From SIG440 sp045646865 (GTDB lineage: Bacteria; Bacillota; Clostridia; Monoglobales; Monoglobaceae): DNA of 29,896 nucleotides. Positions 7,803 to 14,933 of this stretch are shown here, in pieces; the stretch's first letter is position 1; each line of letters begins with the position of its first letter. The stretch is from positions 1 through 29,896 of the forward strand of contig JAZRLM010000025.1 of the NCBI GenBank assembly GCA_045646865.1. Direction: 5' to 3'. The notes under the pieces were generated by a model that saw only the letters and a program-made list of their open reading frames with translations, was not told where the DNA came from and searched no databases. The position numbers were made by a program, and so were the translations under genes.

Positions 7803-8757
7803 TTTACCTATTTTTATACCCCACAGAGGATGTCCTTTTGACTGTGTTTTTTGTAACCAACGGAAAATAACGGGTGTAGATACCGATGTCACGGCAGATT
7901 ATGTAAGGGATATTATAGGGGATTTCCTTAAAACAACTAAAAAAGAAAATTCAACAATTGAGGTTGCGTTTTTTGGCGGAAGTTTTACCGGTATGGATTT
8001 GTCGGTCCAGGAAGATTTTTTAAAGGTTGCGGCAGAATTCGGAACAGTTATTGACGGAATACGTCTCTCTACCCGACCTGATTATATCACCACTGATGTG
8101 ATTGAACTATTAAAACGGTATAATGTTACAACCGTTGAATTGGGTGTGCAAAGCAGTGATGACGGAGTTTTGCAAAGCAACAACCGTGGACATAGCTTTG
8201 AGGATGTGATAAAGGCAACCCATAAGATAAAGTCGGCGGGGATTACTGTCGGTCATCAGATGATGCTGGGTATGTATTCCTCAACACCCGAAAAGGATAT
8301 GAAAACAGTCAGGGATATAATAGCATTAAACCCTTCGTGTGTAAGAATTTATCCCGTTGTAACCCTTAAGGGTACGGCTTTGGAAAAATTCTATAATGAC
8401 GGTATTTATGTACCGTATTCCACTATGCAGGCAGCGGAACTTGCAAAGGAAGCCGTGTGTGAATTCCGCAAAAATTCCATTGATGTCATAAGGGTAGGAC
8501 TGCATTCCTCTGATGAACTTGACTCTGACGGAACTGTGGTGGCAGGACCTTATCATCAGGCTTTTGGTGAGTTGGTTGAAAGTTTGATTTATCGCGACAA
8601 AATCGAAAGTGATGTTCAGAAAAACGGTATAAAAGACTGTGAATTTGAATTTGTATGTCCCAAAGGCGAGATTTCAAAAGCTGTGGGTCATAAAAAAATG
8701 AATACAGAATATTTCTTTGAAAAATATAATATAAAATTGAAGATAAAAGAGGGATAG
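7789..8757 (+). CDS. Elp3-like radical SAM protein lacking the acetyltransferase domain
   Basis: The protein of 322 aa opens with LPIFIPHRGCPFDCVFC. Its C15, C19 and C22 form the CX3CX2C site for the radical SAM [4Fe-4S] cluster. EVAFFGGSFTGM is the usual glycine-rich SAM-binding strand. It resembles the radical SAM half of elongator protein Elp3 but ends without the GNAT acetyltransferase domain. This short form is common next to rnc in Clostridia. The overlap of 14 bases with rnc indicates coupling. Substrate unknown; tRNA modification is the family-level guess. Confidence 0.82.
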   Translation: MRKYNLPIFIPHRGCPFDCVFCNQRKITGVDTDVTADYVRDIIGDFLKTTKKENSTIEVAFFGGSFTGMDLSVQEDFLKVAAEFGTVIDGIRLSTRPDYITTDVIELLKRYNVTTVELGVQSSDDGVLQSNNRGHSFEDVIKATHKIKSAGITVGHQMMLGMYSSTPEKDMKTVRDIIALNPSCVRIYPVVTLKGTALEKFYNDGIYVPYSTMQAAELAKEAVCEFRKNSIDVIRVGLHSSDELDSDGTVVAGPYHQAFGELVESLIYRDKIESDVQKNGIKDCEFEFVCPKGEISKAVGHKKMNTEYFFEKYNIKLKIKEG

Positions 8758-8760
8758 TCT

Positions 8761-9225
8761 ATGCAGAAAATTGCCAGCTTTACGGTGGACCACAGATACA
8801 TCCGTGAATGGATTTACATTTCAAGAATTGACGGTGACATCACAACCTATGATGTCCGTATGCGAAAACCAAACACAGGTGATGTAATGTCAAATGCACT
8901 TATGCATTCATTTGAACATCTTTTTGCCACATTTATGCGCAACGGCAAATTAAAAAATGATGTTATATATGTGGGACCAATGGGGTGCCAGACGGGGTTT
9001 TATTTGCTTGTGAGAAATGCAGAACACAAGTCTGTAATTGCCGAAGTCAAGGCGGTACTTAGGGCGATTGTGGATTATGACGGCGAAATGCCGGGCGCAA
9101 GTGAAATTGAATGTGGAAATTACCGCAATCTTGATGTGAATCTTGCCAAAGAAGAGGCAAGGAATTACCTTGCAAAAATTGCAGATGAAACAGAAAATGA
9201 TTTGGAATACAAAACGGGAGAATAA
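8761..9225 (+). CDS. luxS: S-ribosylhomocysteine lyase LuxS
   Basis: The protein of 154 aa splits S-ribosylhomocysteine to homocysteine and the precursor of autoinducer-2. The metal site is complete: H49 and H53 with E52 in HSFEH, and C118 in ECGNYR. The nucleophile Cys76 sits in MGCQTGFY. Length is normal for LuxS. It starts three bases after the Elp3-like gene and ends three bases before a cobalamin radical SAM gene. This suggests a role in recycling S-adenosylmethionine products as much as in signalling. No methyltransferase or Pfs nucleosidase gene is adjacent. Confidence 0.96.
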   Translation: MQKIASFTVDHRYIREWIYISRIDGDITTYDVRMRKPNTGDVMSNALMHSFEHLFATFMRNGKLKNDVIYVGPMGCQTGFYLLVRNAEHKSVIAEVKAVLRAIVDYDGEMPGASEIECGNYRNLDVNLAKEEARNYLAKIADETENDLEYKTGE

Positions 9226-9228
9226 TCA

Positions 9229-10680
9229 ATGAAGGCTTTGTTTGTGGCGATAAACGCCAAATATGTTCACACGAATATTGCAGTCAGATACCTGACATGT
9301 TATTGCGGTCAGTCAGGTCTTGATTGTGATTTTTGTGAATTTACCATAAACGAGCCAAAGGACAGTGTTCTTGAAAAGTTGTATATGTCGGATTGCGATG
9401 CATACGGTTTTTCCTGCTATATCTGGAATATAGGCAGAGTTCTTGAAATTTGCCGTAATCTTAAGCAGTTAAAGCCGGATTGCAAAATCTTTTTGGGCGG
9501 GCCGGAGGTTTCCTTTGATGCAGAGGCATTGCTTGAAAATAACAGCTGCATCGATTACATAATATGCGGTGAGGGCGAAATTGCAGTTGCGGACTTTTTG
9601 AAAAAAATTCCCGACGCAAGATGCGTGATACAGGGCACAAAACTCAAAATCATGGAGGATTTGCCATTCCCTTATACCGATGAAGATTTAAGGAATGTGG
9701 TAAAAGGCGAAAAGCTTGTGTATTACGAAACAAGCCGAGGCTGCCCTTTTAACTGTGCTTATTGCCTTTCGTCGGTTGATTGCGGTGTAAGATTTTTAAG
9801 TCTTGACCGCGTCAAAACGGAGCTAAAGAAATTTGTCGACGCAGGGGTTATGACGGTAAAGTTTGTTGACCGTACATTTAATGCAGACAAGGCTCGCGCG
9901 GTTGAAATATGGGAATATATACTCAATCTTGGCGGAGATGCCTGTTTTCATTTTGAAATTGGTGCCGACCTTCTTGATGACAGGTCGATTGAACTGCTTG
10001 AAAAGGCACCTAAGGGTAAAATTCAGTTTGAGATAGGTGTTCAAAGTACAAATCCAAAGACAATTTCAAAAATCAGTCGTACAATGGATTTTCAGACTTT
10101 AAGCAAAAATGTCAAAGCACTTAAAGAAAAAACAAATGTGGCTTTGCATCTTGATTTGATTGCAGGGTTGCCTTACGAAGATTATAATTCTTTTAAAGCA
10201 TCATTTAACGATGTATATAATTTGTCTCCTGATGTGTTGCAGCTTGGTTTTTTAAAGCTTTTGAAAGGGTCATCTTTACGTAAGGATGCTGATAAATACG
10301 GAATTGTTTTTAATGCCTATGCGCCTTATGATGTATTTTATACAAACTGGCTGACCTATGAAGAAGTTATAAAGCTGAAAGCGGTGGAGGATGTTCTTGA
10401 AAGATATTTTAATTCAGGAAGATTTGATAAAACGTTAAAAGTTGCTGTCAGTTTTTTTGATACACCTTTTGCATTCTACTGTAAATTGTCTGAATTCTGG
10501 AACGAAAGAGGTCTTATCGGACAGGGTGTAAAAAGAATAACACTTTATCAGCTTTTATATGACTTTTTATGTACAGAATTGAATGAAAAAGAGGTAAATA
10601 CGGTTGTTGCCGAAATGCGGAAGGATTATGCCTTGTGGCATTCAAACGGTGTAGGCACACCTGAATGGTACAGAATATAA
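9229..10680 (+). CDS. cobalamin-binding-domain radical SAM protein (DUF4080-type C-terminus)
   Basis: The protein of 483 aa has three parts. Residues 1 to about 140 form a B12-binding-like Rossmann domain (KALFVAINAKYVHTNIAVRYL, then FLGGPEVSF). The central radical SAM barrel has C172, C176 and C179 in RGCPFNCAYC. The C-terminal ~130 residues resemble DUF4080. Proteins of this kind are common in Clostridia and their substrate is not known. The classical DxHxxG cobalamin motif is not evident, so B12 may be bound differently or not at all. It ends the acpP-to-here operon, and a strong bidirectional terminator follows. Confidence 0.85.
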   Translation: MKALFVAINAKYVHTNIAVRYLTCYCGQSGLDCDFCEFTINEPKDSVLEKLYMSDCDAYGFSCYIWNIGRVLEICRNLKQLKPDCKIFLGGPEVSFDAEALLENNSCIDYIICGEGEIAVADFLKKIPDARCVIQGTKLKIMEDLPFPYTDEDLRNVVKGEKLVYYETSRGCPFNCAYCLSSVDCGVRFLSLDRVKTELKKFVDAGVMTVKFVDRTFNADKARAVEIWEYILNLGGDACFHFEIGADLLDDRSIELLEKAPKGKIQFEIGVQSTNPKTISKISRTMDFQTLSKNVKALKEKTNVALHLDLIAGLPYEDYNSFKASFNDVYNLSPDVLQLGFLKLLKGSSLRKDADKYGIVFNAYAPYDVFYTNWLTYEEVIKLKAVEDVLERYFNSGRFDKTLKVAVSFFDTPFAFYCKLSEFWNERGLIGQGVKRITLYQLLYDFLCTELNEKEVNTVVAEMRKDYALWHSNGVGTPEWYRI

Positions 10681-10715
10681 AAACAGCAGATGATTTTTGT
10701 CATCTGCTGTTTTTG
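10681..10715. terminator. bidirectional Rho-independent terminator
   Basis: AAACAGCAGATGA (10681-10693) and TCATCTGCTGTTT (10700-10712) form a perfect 13-bp stem with a six-base loop and T-runs on both strands. It separates two convergent genes. Confidence 0.92.
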
Positions 10716-10726
10716 CGTATAAAATA

Positions 10727-11095
10727 CTAGTTCTTTTTGTTCAGGTAGCTTTTCAGTTTTTCAAAACTTTCATCGCTTATAACGTGCTCGATTTTGCAAC
10801 TGTCATCAAAGGCTGTTTCTTTGTCTACACCGATAGAAATAAGTGCCGAAGCTATAATGTGATGACGCTCAAAAACCTTTTCGGCAATAGCAAGACCTTC
10901 ATCGGTTAATGAGATTCCGCCGGACTTATCGATAGTGATATAACCTTTTTCGCGAAAGCTTTTCATAGCAACAGAAACACTTGCTTTTGTAAACGAAAGC
11001 TCATGCGCCACATCTATACTGCGGACAAAGCCTGTTTTCTTTTTTAACATAAATATGGCTTCAAGATAATTTTCGGCAGATTCGTTTATTTTCAT
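10727..11095 (-). CDS. DtxR/MntR-family metal-dependent transcriptional repressor
   Basis: The protein of 122 aa has an N-terminal winged helix (residues 1-70, including SFTKASVSVAMKSF) and a short metal-binding dimerisation domain. There is no C-terminal SH3-like or FeoA domain. The ligands look mixed: C100, E103 and H104 match the iron-type DtxR set (C102, E105, H106), E12 matches MntR Glu11, and N9 stands at MntR Asp8. The metal is therefore uncertain. The start is ATG at 11095; the longer reading would cross its own promoter. A consensus promoter overlaps a palindromic box, so autoregulation is likely. No transporter is adjacent. Confidence 0.88.
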   Translation of the reverse strand: MKINESAENYLEAIFMLKKKTGFVRSIDVAHELSFTKASVSVAMKSFREKGYITIDKSGGISLTDEGLAIAEKVFERHHIIASALISIGVDKETAFDDSCKIEHVISDESFEKLKSYLNKKN

Positions 11096-11125
11096 AGAAC
11101 ATATACTCCAAATGCATTTTTCACC

Positions 11126-11154
11126 ATTATACCAAACCAAAAAGGATTTGTCAA
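11126..11154 (-). promoter_or_regulatory. promoter of the DtxR-type regulator
   Basis: On the minus strand a perfect TTGACA (11154-11149) and perfect TATAAT (11131-11126) are 17 bases apart, 30 bases before the ATG. The -35 lies inside palindrome box ATTTGTCAAAT. Confidence 0.85.
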
Positions 11155-11191
11155 ATCTGCAAAAAACGGCATATTTGACAAATCCTTTTTG
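11138..11191. promoter_or_regulatory. 19-bp inverted repeat with two palindromic boxes: putative operator and/or terminator
   Basis: CAAAAAGGATTTGTCAAAT (11138-11156) and its exact complement (11173-11191) flank a 16-base loop. Each arm also holds an 11-bp near-palindrome, ATTTGTCAAAT or ATTTGACAAAT, centred at 11151 and 11178. One covers the -35 of the regulator gene. The whole repeat sits eight bases after the stop of the upstream minus-strand gene, with A5/T5 flanks like a terminator. Both readings may be true. Confidence 0.6.
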
Positions 11192-11198
11192 AATATGA

Positions 11199-11453
11199 TT
11201 ATAATCTGTAAAAGTTTTCAAGAACTTCGCTTAATGTTATTGGATAAACCAGATTTTCAGCTAGCCACATACAGCATTTCTGTGCTTCTTCTTTTGTGAA
11301 GAAAATGTTTTCGGTACAGCCGATATCCTCTGAATCATCCTGCATTGCTGCAAAAATACCAAAGGGTCTGGGGTTGTCCGATTTTGACTGCGTTACAAAA
11401 TAATTAATCCCCTGAGCTGATGTAATAAGTTCGTAATTTTCGCATTTATTCAT
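11199..11453 (-). CDS. conserved hypothetical protein, possibly DUF6514-like
   Basis: The protein of 84 aa has no signal peptide, membrane segment or catalytic motif that I recognise. The start is ATG at 11453, eight bases after AGGAGG; the longer reading has no ribosome site. The middle (YFVTQSKSDNPRPFGIFAA) and the C-terminal pattern NLVYPITLSEVLENF recall small clostridial proteins of the DUF6514 type, where a segment of this kind closes the domain. That match is from memory and modest. It lies upstream of the DtxR-type regulator but is separated from it by the inverted repeat. No clear promoter was found. Confidence 0.65.
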   Translation of the reverse strand: MNKCENYELITSAQGINYFVTQSKSDNPRPFGIFAAMQDDSEDIGCTENIFFTKEEAQKCCMWLAENLVYPITLSEVLENFYRL

Positions 11454-11658
11454 ACGAATATCCTCCTGTGTGTATAGAATTTGTTTTAATATTACAACAA
11501 TACTAAATACTTTAACACAGTAATCTATCGACATAATTCTACATTAAAAGAAAAAAGTAGAAAATGCGGTAATAATGCACTTTGCAAATATTTCTTGTTG
11601 AAAATTGTAAAATATTATGTTAACCTAAAAATAAAAAATATATGAAGGAGGACATAAA

Positions 11659-11898
11659 ATGCATGAGTTTCTTGAAGCGGTGAATAAAATGTCACCCGAG
11701 GCGACAAAATTGATTTTTTACGGATTGAAACTTGCAACAGGTGTGCTTGTAATAGGGTTTGCTGCATATAAATATAATCAGTTATATATTGAAAGTTATG
11801 AAACAGGGATTATGTGCCTTGATATTGTAAAGGCAGCGTTTAGTCTGTTTGTTCAGTTTATTATAGGCGGTATTGCCCTTGACTGTGCAAAAAAGTAA
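11659..11898 (+). CDS. small two-helix membrane protein, unknown function
   Basis: The protein of 79 aa has a clear AAGGAGG ribosome site before ATG 11659. Two hydrophobic segments are visible, at about residues 17-36 (LIFYGLKLATGVLVIGFAAY) and 57-74 (VKAAFSLFVQFIIGGIAL). They are joined by a short polar loop with an acidic patch. It has no signal-peptidase or lipobox motif and no family I recognise. The next gene, a flippase, has its own promoter in the 95-base gap, so co-function is not implied. Confidence 0.7.
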   Translation: MHEFLEAVNKMSPEATKLIFYGLKLATGVLVIGFAAYKYNQLYIESYETGIMCLDIVKAAFSLFVQFIIGGIALDCAKK

Positions 11899-11915
11899 TA
11901 AAAGAAAAGCAATAC

Positions 11916-11944
11916 TTGACGATTTTGGTATTTTGTAGTATTCT
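11916..11944 (+). promoter_or_regulatory. promoter of the flippase-mazG-rqcP operon
   Basis: TTGACG (11916-11921), a 17-base spacer and TATTCT (11939-11944) lie 50 bases before the TTG start at 11994. Confidence 0.6.
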
Positions 11945-11993
11945 ATATAAATACGGCATTAATTAAAACGATATAATACAGGGAGGCGTCGCT

Positions 11994-13709
11994 TTGAAGA
12001 ACAACGGAAAAAATTTCTTGCAAGGTGCGTTAATATTGGCAGGTGCCAATTTCTTGGTAAAAATTATAGGTGCTCTTTTTAAAGTTCCGCTTCGTGAACT
12101 TGTTGGCGATGACGGAATGGGTATCTTTAATGTTGCATACCAGATTTATACCTTTATGTTTATAATTGCAACAGCAGGATTTCCTATTGCGGTTTCCAAA
12201 ATGGTTGCCGAAAGTATTGCGAATGATGACGAATATGATGCAAAACGTGTTTTCCAGACAGCGGCACTTTTGCTTGGTATAATCGGTGTAGCGGGAAGTA
12301 CGGCACTTTATGCTTTTGCAGATAATCTGGCGGGATTTCTTGGAAATGCGGATTCTGCTCTTAATATCAGGGTGATTGCTCCTGCAGTATTTTTTGTATC
12401 GCTTCTTTCTGCATATCGCGGATATTTTCAGGGAAGACAGAATATGTATCCCACGGCTGCATCTGAGGTGGTTGAAGCGAGTGCAAAGCTTCTTCTTGGT
12501 ATTGCTGCGGCATCTGCTATTATGGGGATGAAGGTTGCGATTTCCGCACCGGGTGCAAGTAGTGGTTTGTCATCACATGCCCGCACATTATATTCCTCAA
12601 CGGGTGCTATATTGGGTGTTACGGCAGGTACCTTCCTTGCGCTGTTGCTGATGATAATTATTTACAGTTGTAAAGAAAAAAAGGCAAGACCGATTTCCGG
12701 CCAGAGGATACGCTCAAGACGGAATATATTGAAAAATCTTGTACTTATAGCTGTTCCCATTACTATCGGGGCTTCGGTATCAAGCCTTACAAGCCTGGTA
12801 GACCTTGCTACAATTATGAACAGACTTGTGGTAAATCCCAAGGTGTTTGATTCATATTCGCATCTTTTTTCAGAAGGTACAGAATTCTGGGGGATGGCTG
12901 CGGAAGAAGGATGGCAGGGTGCTATGCTTCTTCAGAAAAAGGCAAACTCACTTTATGGCTTATATACAGGTCAGGCACAGACTATGTTTAATCTGCCGCT
13001 TACAATAGTGGTGGGGCTTAGTATGAGTATTGTACCTGCGATTTCAACCGCCCTTGCCGGCAGAAAGTTGGGTGAGGCGGGGGTTATGACATCAAGCATT
13101 CTCAGAATAACAATGCTTTTTGCTCTTCCATGTGCTGTTGGATTCTATGTTTTGTCCAGCCCTATTCTGTTGGTGTTATATAGTGATGCCAATGCAGGGG
13201 TGCTCCTGCAGAAACTTGCTTTTGCAGTACCCTTTGTGGCTTTTGTGTCAGTAAGCAATTCGGTGCTTCAATCCTACGGGAAAGTTTATTATCCGGTTGT
13301 GAATATGCTGGTGGGAGGAATTGTGAAGGTTGTAATGAACTATGCTTTAATTCCTGTCTGGGGCATTGACGCTGCTCCTATTGCAACAACTGCTTGTTAT
13401 GGAACCATTGCTTTGCTTAATTGCATTTGCATAGCATTTATACTAAAGGTTAAAATAAATGTGATTGATATGTTGATTAAACCACTCTGTGCCGCTTTGG
13501 TTATGGGAGCTGTGACAATTGTATTCTATAATATGCTGTCGGAGTTTATGCCGGGTTCCAGACTTGTAACGCTTGCTGCTATTGCGGTTGGTGCGGTTGT
13601 TTATTTGGTGGCGGTTATTGCGGTTAAAGGTATTAAACGTGAGGATGTTCTCAATATGCCAAAGGGCGAAAAAATTGCAGGAATTCTCACTAAATATAAA
13701 TTACTTTAA
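11994..13709 (+). CDS. MOP-superfamily oligosaccharide flippase (SpoVB/YabM/YtgP type)
   Basis: The protein of 571 aa is a polytopic membrane protein of the polysaccharide-synthesis flippase family, which moves lipid-linked sugars across the membrane. About 14 hydrophobic segments are visible. The N-terminal signature ANFLVKIIGALFKVPL and the inter-half segment RSRRNILKNLVLIAVPITIGASVSSL are typical of SpoVB and YtgP. It is longer than Bacillus members because of inserted loops near 190 and 290. The start is TTG 11994, seven bases after GGGAGG. The order flippase-mazG-rqcP copies Bacillus yabM-yabN-yabO, so it is probably the YabM counterpart. Confidence 0.9.
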   Translation: MKNNGKNFLQGALILAGANFLVKIIGALFKVPLRELVGDDGMGIFNVAYQIYTFMFIIATAGFPIAVSKMVAESIANDDEYDAKRVFQTAALLLGIIGVAGSTALYAFADNLAGFLGNADSALNIRVIAPAVFFVSLLSAYRGYFQGRQNMYPTAASEVVEASAKLLLGIAAASAIMGMKVAISAPGASSGLSSHARTLYSSTGAILGVTAGTFLALLLMIIIYSCKEKKARPISGQRIRSRRNILKNLVLIAVPITIGASVSSLTSLVDLATIMNRLVVNPKVFDSYSHLFSEGTEFWGMAAEEGWQGAMLLQKKANSLYGLYTGQAQTMFNLPLTIVVGLSMSIVPAISTALAGRKLGEAGVMTSSILRITMLFALPCAVGFYVLSSPILLVLYSDANAGVLLQKLAFAVPFVAFVSVSNSVLQSYGKVYYPVVNMLVGGIVKVVMNYALIPVWGIDAAPIATTACYGTIALLNCICIAFILKVKINVIDMLIKPLCAALVMGAVTIVFYNMLSEFMPGSRLVTLAAIAVGAVVYLVAVIAVKGIKREDVLNMPKGEKIAGILTKYKLL

Positions 13710-13746
13710 GTCAGGTTATACTGAGTCTTAATTACAGGAGAGAAAT

Positions 13747-14436
13747 ATGAAAAAGAATTATACTTATGAAGATTTACTGAACATAGTTAAAACCCTTCGC
13801 GGCGAGGGTGGCTGCCCCTGGGATATGGAACAGACACATCAGAGTATCAAGCACGACATCATTGAGGAAGGCTATGAACTTGTGGAGACCCTTGACGCTA
13901 AAGATTGGGAAAATGTTGCAGACGAAAGCGGCGATCTTTTGCTCCAGATTGTATTTCACGCACAAATCGGCAAAGAAAACGGCGAATATGATATGGATGA
14001 TGTAATCAATGCTGTTTGCCGCAAGCTGATACATCGTCATCCTCATGTTTTTGGTGATGCTAAGGTGACGGATTCTGAAGAGGTGCTTGAAAACTGGGCT
14101 CAGATTAAGCGTGATGACCGTGGCCAGAAGACCGTTGCTCAGGATATGGCAGAGGTTTCAAAATATCTGCCGTCGCTTATGCGTGCAGAAAAAATACAGG
14201 GTAAGGCGGAAAAGGGCGGTTATGTTTTCAGCGAGCCTGTTTTTGCTGCTGACAGTATTGCGAATATGATGAACGTTATGCTGTCAAGCAATGACGCAGA
14301 GGTTTCGGAACAGTATATAGGAAAAATGCTGTTTGAAATTGTTGCTGTTGCAAAAAGAATGGGTGTGGATGCGGAAACTGCACTTAATAAGCATACTGAA
14401 ACCTTTATTCAGGAATTTTCAAAATACGAGGACTAA
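13747..14436 (+). CDS. mazG: nucleoside triphosphate pyrophosphohydrolase MazG
   Basis: The protein of 229 aa hydrolyses nucleoside triphosphates to monophosphates and pyrophosphate. The first MazG domain is intact, with the EEGYEL and ENVADESGDLLLQ acidic clusters that bind magnesium. The second domain near the C-terminus (IGKMLFEIVAVAKRMG) appears degenerate: the usual GD of its ExxxGDLLF motif is GK. Bacillus YabN at this position also has an N-terminal tetrapyrrole-methylase-like domain, and that is absent here. The start ATG follows CAGGAG, and rqcP follows after five bases. Confidence 0.93.
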   Translation: MKKNYTYEDLLNIVKTLRGEGGCPWDMEQTHQSIKHDIIEEGYELVETLDAKDWENVADESGDLLLQIVFHAQIGKENGEYDMDDVINAVCRKLIHRHPHVFGDAKVTDSEEVLENWAQIKRDDRGQKTVAQDMAEVSKYLPSLMRAEKIQGKAEKGGYVFSEPVFAADSIANMMNVMLSSNDAEVSEQYIGKMLFEIVAVAKRMGVDAETALNKHTETFIQEFSKYED

Positions 14437-14441
14437 ATATT

Positions 14442-14684
14442 ATGAGATTGGATAAATATTTAAAGGTGTCACGTCTTATCAAAAGAAGGACGGTGGCAAA
14501 CGAGGCTTGTGACGGCGGCAGAGTTGCGGTAAACGGTAAGGTTGTCAAGGCTTCATATGATGTGAAAATCGGCGATGTTATAGAGATAACCTTTGGCAGC
14601 AAAACTCTTGCCGTGCGTGTTACAGATGTGCGTGAACAGGTAGGAAAGAGCGATGCGGCAACACTTTACGAGGCTGTACAATAA
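14442..14684 (+). CDS. rqcP: S4-domain ribosome quality-control factor RqcP (YabO)
   Basis: The protein of 80 aa is almost entirely an S4 RNA-binding domain, starting MRLDKYLKVSRLIKRRTVA with VAVNGKVVKASYDVKIGD as the core. RqcP works with RqcH to add alanine tails to nascent chains on stalled 50S subunits. The position directly after mazG matches Bacillus yabN-yabO. The genes that usually follow, yabP, yabQ and divIC, are missing; a terminator comes next. Confidence 0.93.
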   Translation: MRLDKYLKVSRLIKRRTVANEACDGGRVAVNGKVVKASYDVKIGDVIEITFGSKTLAVRVTDVREQVGKSDAATLYEAVQ

Positions 14685-14692
14685 TGTTAATG

Positions 14693-14720
14693 AAAAGAGG
14701 TAAAATTTTACCTCTTTTTT
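14693..14720 (+). terminator. Rho-independent terminator after rqcP
   Basis: AAAAGAGGTAAA pairs with TTTACCTCTTTT around a short ATTT-like centre, and a further T-run follows. The A-flank makes it potentially bidirectional. Confidence 0.88.
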
Positions 14721-14742
14721 GTGTTTTTTAACGAAAAACTAC

Positions 14743-14771
14743 TTGACAAATTGGTGAAAATTTATTAAAAT
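14743..14771 (+). promoter_or_regulatory. rny promoter with a ~155-nt leader
   Basis: A perfect TTGACA (14743-14748), a 17-base spacer and TAAAAT (14766-14771) precede rny by 162 bases. The leader has no ORF or riboswitch that I recognise. A possible stem is ACAGTT/AACTGT near 14810-14845. Confidence 0.72.
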
Positions 14772-14933
14772 TGTAAATGTATATGTTTTATGTAAAATAA
14801 ATCGTTATACAGTTCTTTTATGTGTTTCTAAATAAACAAACTGTCCTTGTGAAAAGGGCGTTGAAATGGCGAAAAACGCAGATATATAATCTATGATTTA
14901 TACGTCAAATATCGACTAGGGAGGTGTGTTAAC

